Assembly (NCBI GenBank): GCA_009720755.1 | Contig: WNKV01000017.1 | Coordinates: 85,226 to 149,225, forward strand | Direction: 5' to 3' | Source: Rhodoplanes serenus | GTDB lineage: Bacteria; Pseudomonadota; Alphaproteobacteria; Rhizobiales; Xanthobacteraceae | Length of the DNA stretch: 64,000 nucleotides | In this document: positions 61,671-64,000 of the stretch, one piece after another | Layout of the letters: the number at the start of each line of letters is the position of its first letter | Numbering within the stretch: position 1 is the stretch's first letter | The notes under the pieces: generated by a model | Told to the model about the DNA's origin: nothing | Databases searched by the model: none | The model's input: only the letters and a program-made list of their open reading frames with translations | Made by a program: the position numbers and the translations under genes

Positions 61671-64000
61671 CGCTTCAGCCGCAGGGCCTCACCCGCACGG
61701 TCTGCCTGACGCGGCCCGGCACCCTCGCGGTGGTGCGGCCGGCGCCCGGTGCGCCCGCCGACGTCGATGTCACGAGCGCCGATCCCGAAACCCTCGATCC
61801 TTTCGTGATCGTGGCGGCGGACGGCACCGTCACCGCCTTCAACGGCCATGTGGATCTCGGCACCGGCATCCGCACGGCGCTCGCCCAGATCGTCGCCGAG
61901 GAGCTGGATGTCGGCTTCGCCCGCGTCGCCGTGGTGCTCGGCGACACCGCGGCGACACCCGATCAGGGGCCGACCATCGCGAGCGAGACCATCCAGATCA
62001 CCGCGGTGCCGCTGCGCCGCGCCGCCGCTCAGGCGCGCCATCATCTGGTCGGGCTTGCCGCCGCGCGGCTCGGCGTGCCGGCCGCCGATCTCGTCGTCGA
62101 CGACGGCGTGGTGCGCCGGCGCGTGCCGGAGCCCGCCGGCGACAACCGCGTGATCACCTATGGCGAGCTGATCGGCGAGGCACGCATCCGCCTGCCGCTC
62201 GCCGACGACGTCGCGCTCAAGCCGGTCTCCGAGCATCGCATCGTCGGCCGCTCGGTGCCGCGCGTCGATCTGCCCGCCAAGGCGACCGGCGGCCTCGTCT
62301 ATGTGCACGATGTCCGCGTGCCCGGCATGCTGCACGGCCGCGTCGTGCGGCCGCCCTATGTGGGCGTCGATATCGGCGACTTCGTCGGAACGAGTCTCCT
62401 GTCGGTCGACGAAGGCTCGATCGCCCACATTCCCGGCATCGTCGCGGTGGTGACCATCGGCGATTTCGTCGGCGTCGTGGCCGAGCGCGAGGAGCATGCC
62501 GAGGCGGCCATGCGGGCGCTGCGCGTCGCCTGGAGGCCGACCCCGACGCTGCCCGATCTCGGCGATCTCGCTGGTGCGTTGACGAAGAATCCCTCGACCC
62601 CGCGGGTGCTGCTCGACCAGGGCGACATCGATGCGGCGCTCGCCGGCGCTGCGACCCGGCTGACGCGGCAGTATGTGTGGCCTTATCAGATGCACGGGTC
62701 GATCGGCCCCTCCTGCGCGGTCGCCGACTTCTCCGCCGCCGAGGGGCGGTTGCGGGCGTGGTCCGGCACCCAGAACCCGGTGCCGCTGCGGGCCGATCTG
62801 GCGAAGCTCCTCGGCCTGCCGGAGAGCGCCGTGGAGATCGTCCGGCTGGAGGCCGCCGGCTGCTACGGCCGCAACTGCGCCGACGACGTCACCGCCGATG
62901 CGGCGCTCCTCTCCCGCGCGGTCGGGCGGCCGGTGCGGGTGCAGCTCACCCGCGACCAGGAGAACGCCTGGGAGCCGAAGGGCGCCGCCCAGCTCATGAC
63001 GGTGGACGGCGGCCTCGATGCGGCCGGCGACGTCGTCGCCTACGACTTCGCGACCCGCTATCCGTCGAACGCGGCCACCACGTTGGCGCTTCTCCTCACC
63101 GGCACCGTGAAGGCGGAGCCGGTGGTGCTCCAGATGGGCGATCGCACCGCCATCGGCCCCTACGACGTGCCGAACAAGCGCGTCGTCTGTCACGACATGG
63201 CGCCGATCGTGCGGGCCGCCTGGATGCGTGGCGTCTCGGCTCTGCCCAACAGCTTCGCGCACGAGTGCTTCATCGACGAGGCGGCCGCCGCGGCCGGCGT
63301 CGACCCGGTGGCGTATCGCCTGCGTTACCTGAGCGATCCGCGCGGCCGCGATCTCGTCGAGAAGCTCGCCGCGCGCGCCGCGTGGGAGCCGCATGTCGGG
63401 GCGCGACGACGCGAGGATGCCGACGGCACGCTGCGCGGGCGCGGCTTCGCCTATGCGCTCTATGTGCATTCGAAGTTTCCGGGCTACGGCGCGGCGTGGT
63501 CGGCCTGGGTCGCCGACGTGGCGGTGAACCGCGAGACCGGCGAGGTGGCGCTGACCAGGATCACGGTCGGCCAGGACTCCGGCCTGATGATCAATCCGGA
63601 GGGCGTGCGCCATCAGATCCAGGGCAACGTCATCCAGTCGACGAGCCGCGTGCTCAAGGAGGAGGTGACATTCTCCGAGGTGGCGGTGGCGAGCCGCGAG
63701 TGGGGCGCCTATCCGATCCTCACCTTCCCGGAGCTGCCGCAGATCGACGTGATGATGGTGCCGCGGCCCGAGGAGCCGCCGCTGGGCGTCGGCGAGTCCG
63801 CCTCGGTGCCGAGCGCCGCCGCCATCGTCAACGCCGTCTACGATGCGACCGGCGTGCGCTTCCGCGAGCTGCCGCTGACCCCCGAGCGGGTGCTGGCCGG
63901 CCTGCGCGCCGCCGGCATGGCGCCGCCGGCTCCGGCGCCGGAGCCGCCACCCGCCGCGGCTGCCGAGCCGCCACCGCCGCGCGCGCGGGTGCTGATGCGC
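61667..64000 (+). CDS. Molybdopterin-binding subunit of the hydroxylase (IorB-like), 3' end cut by the window
   Basis: The catalytic subunit, 778 codons visible from GTG 61667, with no stop before the window end. FNGHVDLGTGIRTALAQIVA, the molybdopterin-binding VPGMLHGRVVRPPYVGVD and AAGCYGRNCADDVTADAALL are IorB-type. VGQDSGLMINPEGVRHQIQG and LGVGESASVPSAAAIVNAVY follow, the latter with the glutamate that acts as base in this family. After the usual family end (RFRELPLTPERVL) the frame continues into a Pro/Ala-rich linker, hinting at an extra C-terminal domain such as a cytochrome c. No Tat signal is seen. The substrate is unknown. Confidence 0.9.
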   Translation, partial: MTLQPQGLTRTVCLTRPGTLAVVRPAPGAPADVDVTSADPETLDPFVIVAADGTVTAFNGHVDLGTGIRTALAQIVAEELDVGFARVAVVLGDTAATPDQGPTIASETIQITAVPLRRAAAQARHHLVGLAAARLGVPAADLVVDDGVVRRRVPEPAGDNRVITYGELIGEARIRLPLADDVALKPVSEHRIVGRSVPRVDLPAKATGGLVYVHDVRVPGMLHGRVVRPPYVGVDIGDFVGTSLLSVDEGSIAHIPGIVAVVTIGDFVGVVAEREEHAEAAMRALRVAWRPTPTLPDLGDLAGALTKNPSTPRVLLDQGDIDAALAGAATRLTRQYVWPYQMHGSIGPSCAVADFSAAEGRLRAWSGTQNPVPLRADLAKLLGLPESAVEIVRLEAAGCYGRNCADDVTADAALLSRAVGRPVRVQLTRDQENAWEPKGAAQLMTVDGGLDAAGDVVAYDFATRYPSNAATTLALLLTGTVKAEPVVLQMGDRTAIGPYDVPNKRVVCHDMAPIVRAAWMRGVSALPNSFAHECFIDEAAAAAGVDPVAYRLRYLSDPRGRDLVEKLAARAAWEPHVGARRREDADGTLRGRGFAYALYVHSKFPGYGAAWSAWVADVAVNRETGEVALTRITVGQDSGLMINPEGVRHQIQGNVIQSTSRVLKEEVTFSEVAVASREWGAYPILTFPELPQIDVMMVPRPEEPPLGVGESASVPSAAAIVNAVYDATGVRFRELPLTPERVLAGLRAAGMAPPAPAPEPPPAAAAEPPPPRARVLMR

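Overview
The window is high-GC DNA with dense, overlapping genes and gene content typical of an alphaproteobacterium of the order Hyphomicrobiales (Bradyrhizobium / Rhodopseudomonas / Rhodoplanes-like). This placement rests on family resemblance: a phenylacetate operon beside a branched-chain-type ABC transporter, CheA and ParA types, and interspersed palindromic repeats of a style I recall from these genomes. No rRNA gene or CRISPR array is present; one tRNA gene (Gln) is.

Layout. (1) 1-10447: a nearly unbroken plus-strand signalling locus. It starts in cheR and runs through a CheY, a CheA, a small STAS protein, a ParA-type ATPase, a second CheY and a methyl-accepting protein. It continues with a third receiver and a complete stressosome-type set (RsbR, RsbS, RsbT, a second RsbT-like kinase, an RsbX-like phosphatase), and ends in a histidine kinase whose N-terminus resembles the RsbT-binding domain of RsbU. 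Most junctions are 4-bp ATGA/GTGA overlaps. (2) 10448-11114: gene debris, comprising a methyltransferase 3' fragment, a frameshifted IS5-type transposase scrap and a minus-strand remnant with its terminator. (3) 11115-12449: a GNAT acetyltransferase and a MEKHLA-domain protein. (4) 12478-28688: livFGMHK (minus strand), a TetR regulator, paaX, paaABCDE, then divergent paaGIK and paaZ. Near-identical 22-bp palindromes lie upstream of livK and between paaG and paaZ, suggesting one regulon for uptake and catabolism. paaF, paaH and paaJ are not in the window. (5) 28969-33734: an old yellow enzyme, a hypothetical protein, a membrane metallophosphoesterase and a lipase. (6) 33961-36421: flavocytochrome c sulfide dehydrogenase plus soxYZ. 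(7) 36514-41095: tRNA-Gln, a histone-deacetylase-like amidohydrolase, a lipoprotein, a sugar-nucleotide epimerase, a hydroxyacid dehydrogenase and a GlcG-like protein. (8) 41302-45715: a LysR regulator divergent from an enolase-superfamily enzyme, a Bug-type binding protein and a dihydrodipicolinate-synthase-like aldolase. (9) 45816-52726: a CzcCBA metal-efflux operon with an embedded PII-like gene. (10) 53707-60542: a taurine/nitrate-type ABC transporter with two permeases, nadC, and a fusion of ribose-1,5-bisphosphate kinase (PhnN) with an AMP-phosphorylase-like domain. (11) 60572-64000: a small dimeric alpha/beta-barrel-like protein and an isoquinoline-1-oxidoreductase-type 2Fe-2S / molybdopterin pair, the latter cut by the window end.

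The two most unusual systems are the chemosensory-stressosome locus, where an RsbT-type switch appears to feed a histidine kinase instead of a PP2C phosphatase, and the PhnN / AMP-phosphorylase fusion next to nadC, which suggests a one-polypeptide route from AMP to PRPP beside a PRPP-consuming enzyme. Both functions are inferred from sequence only.
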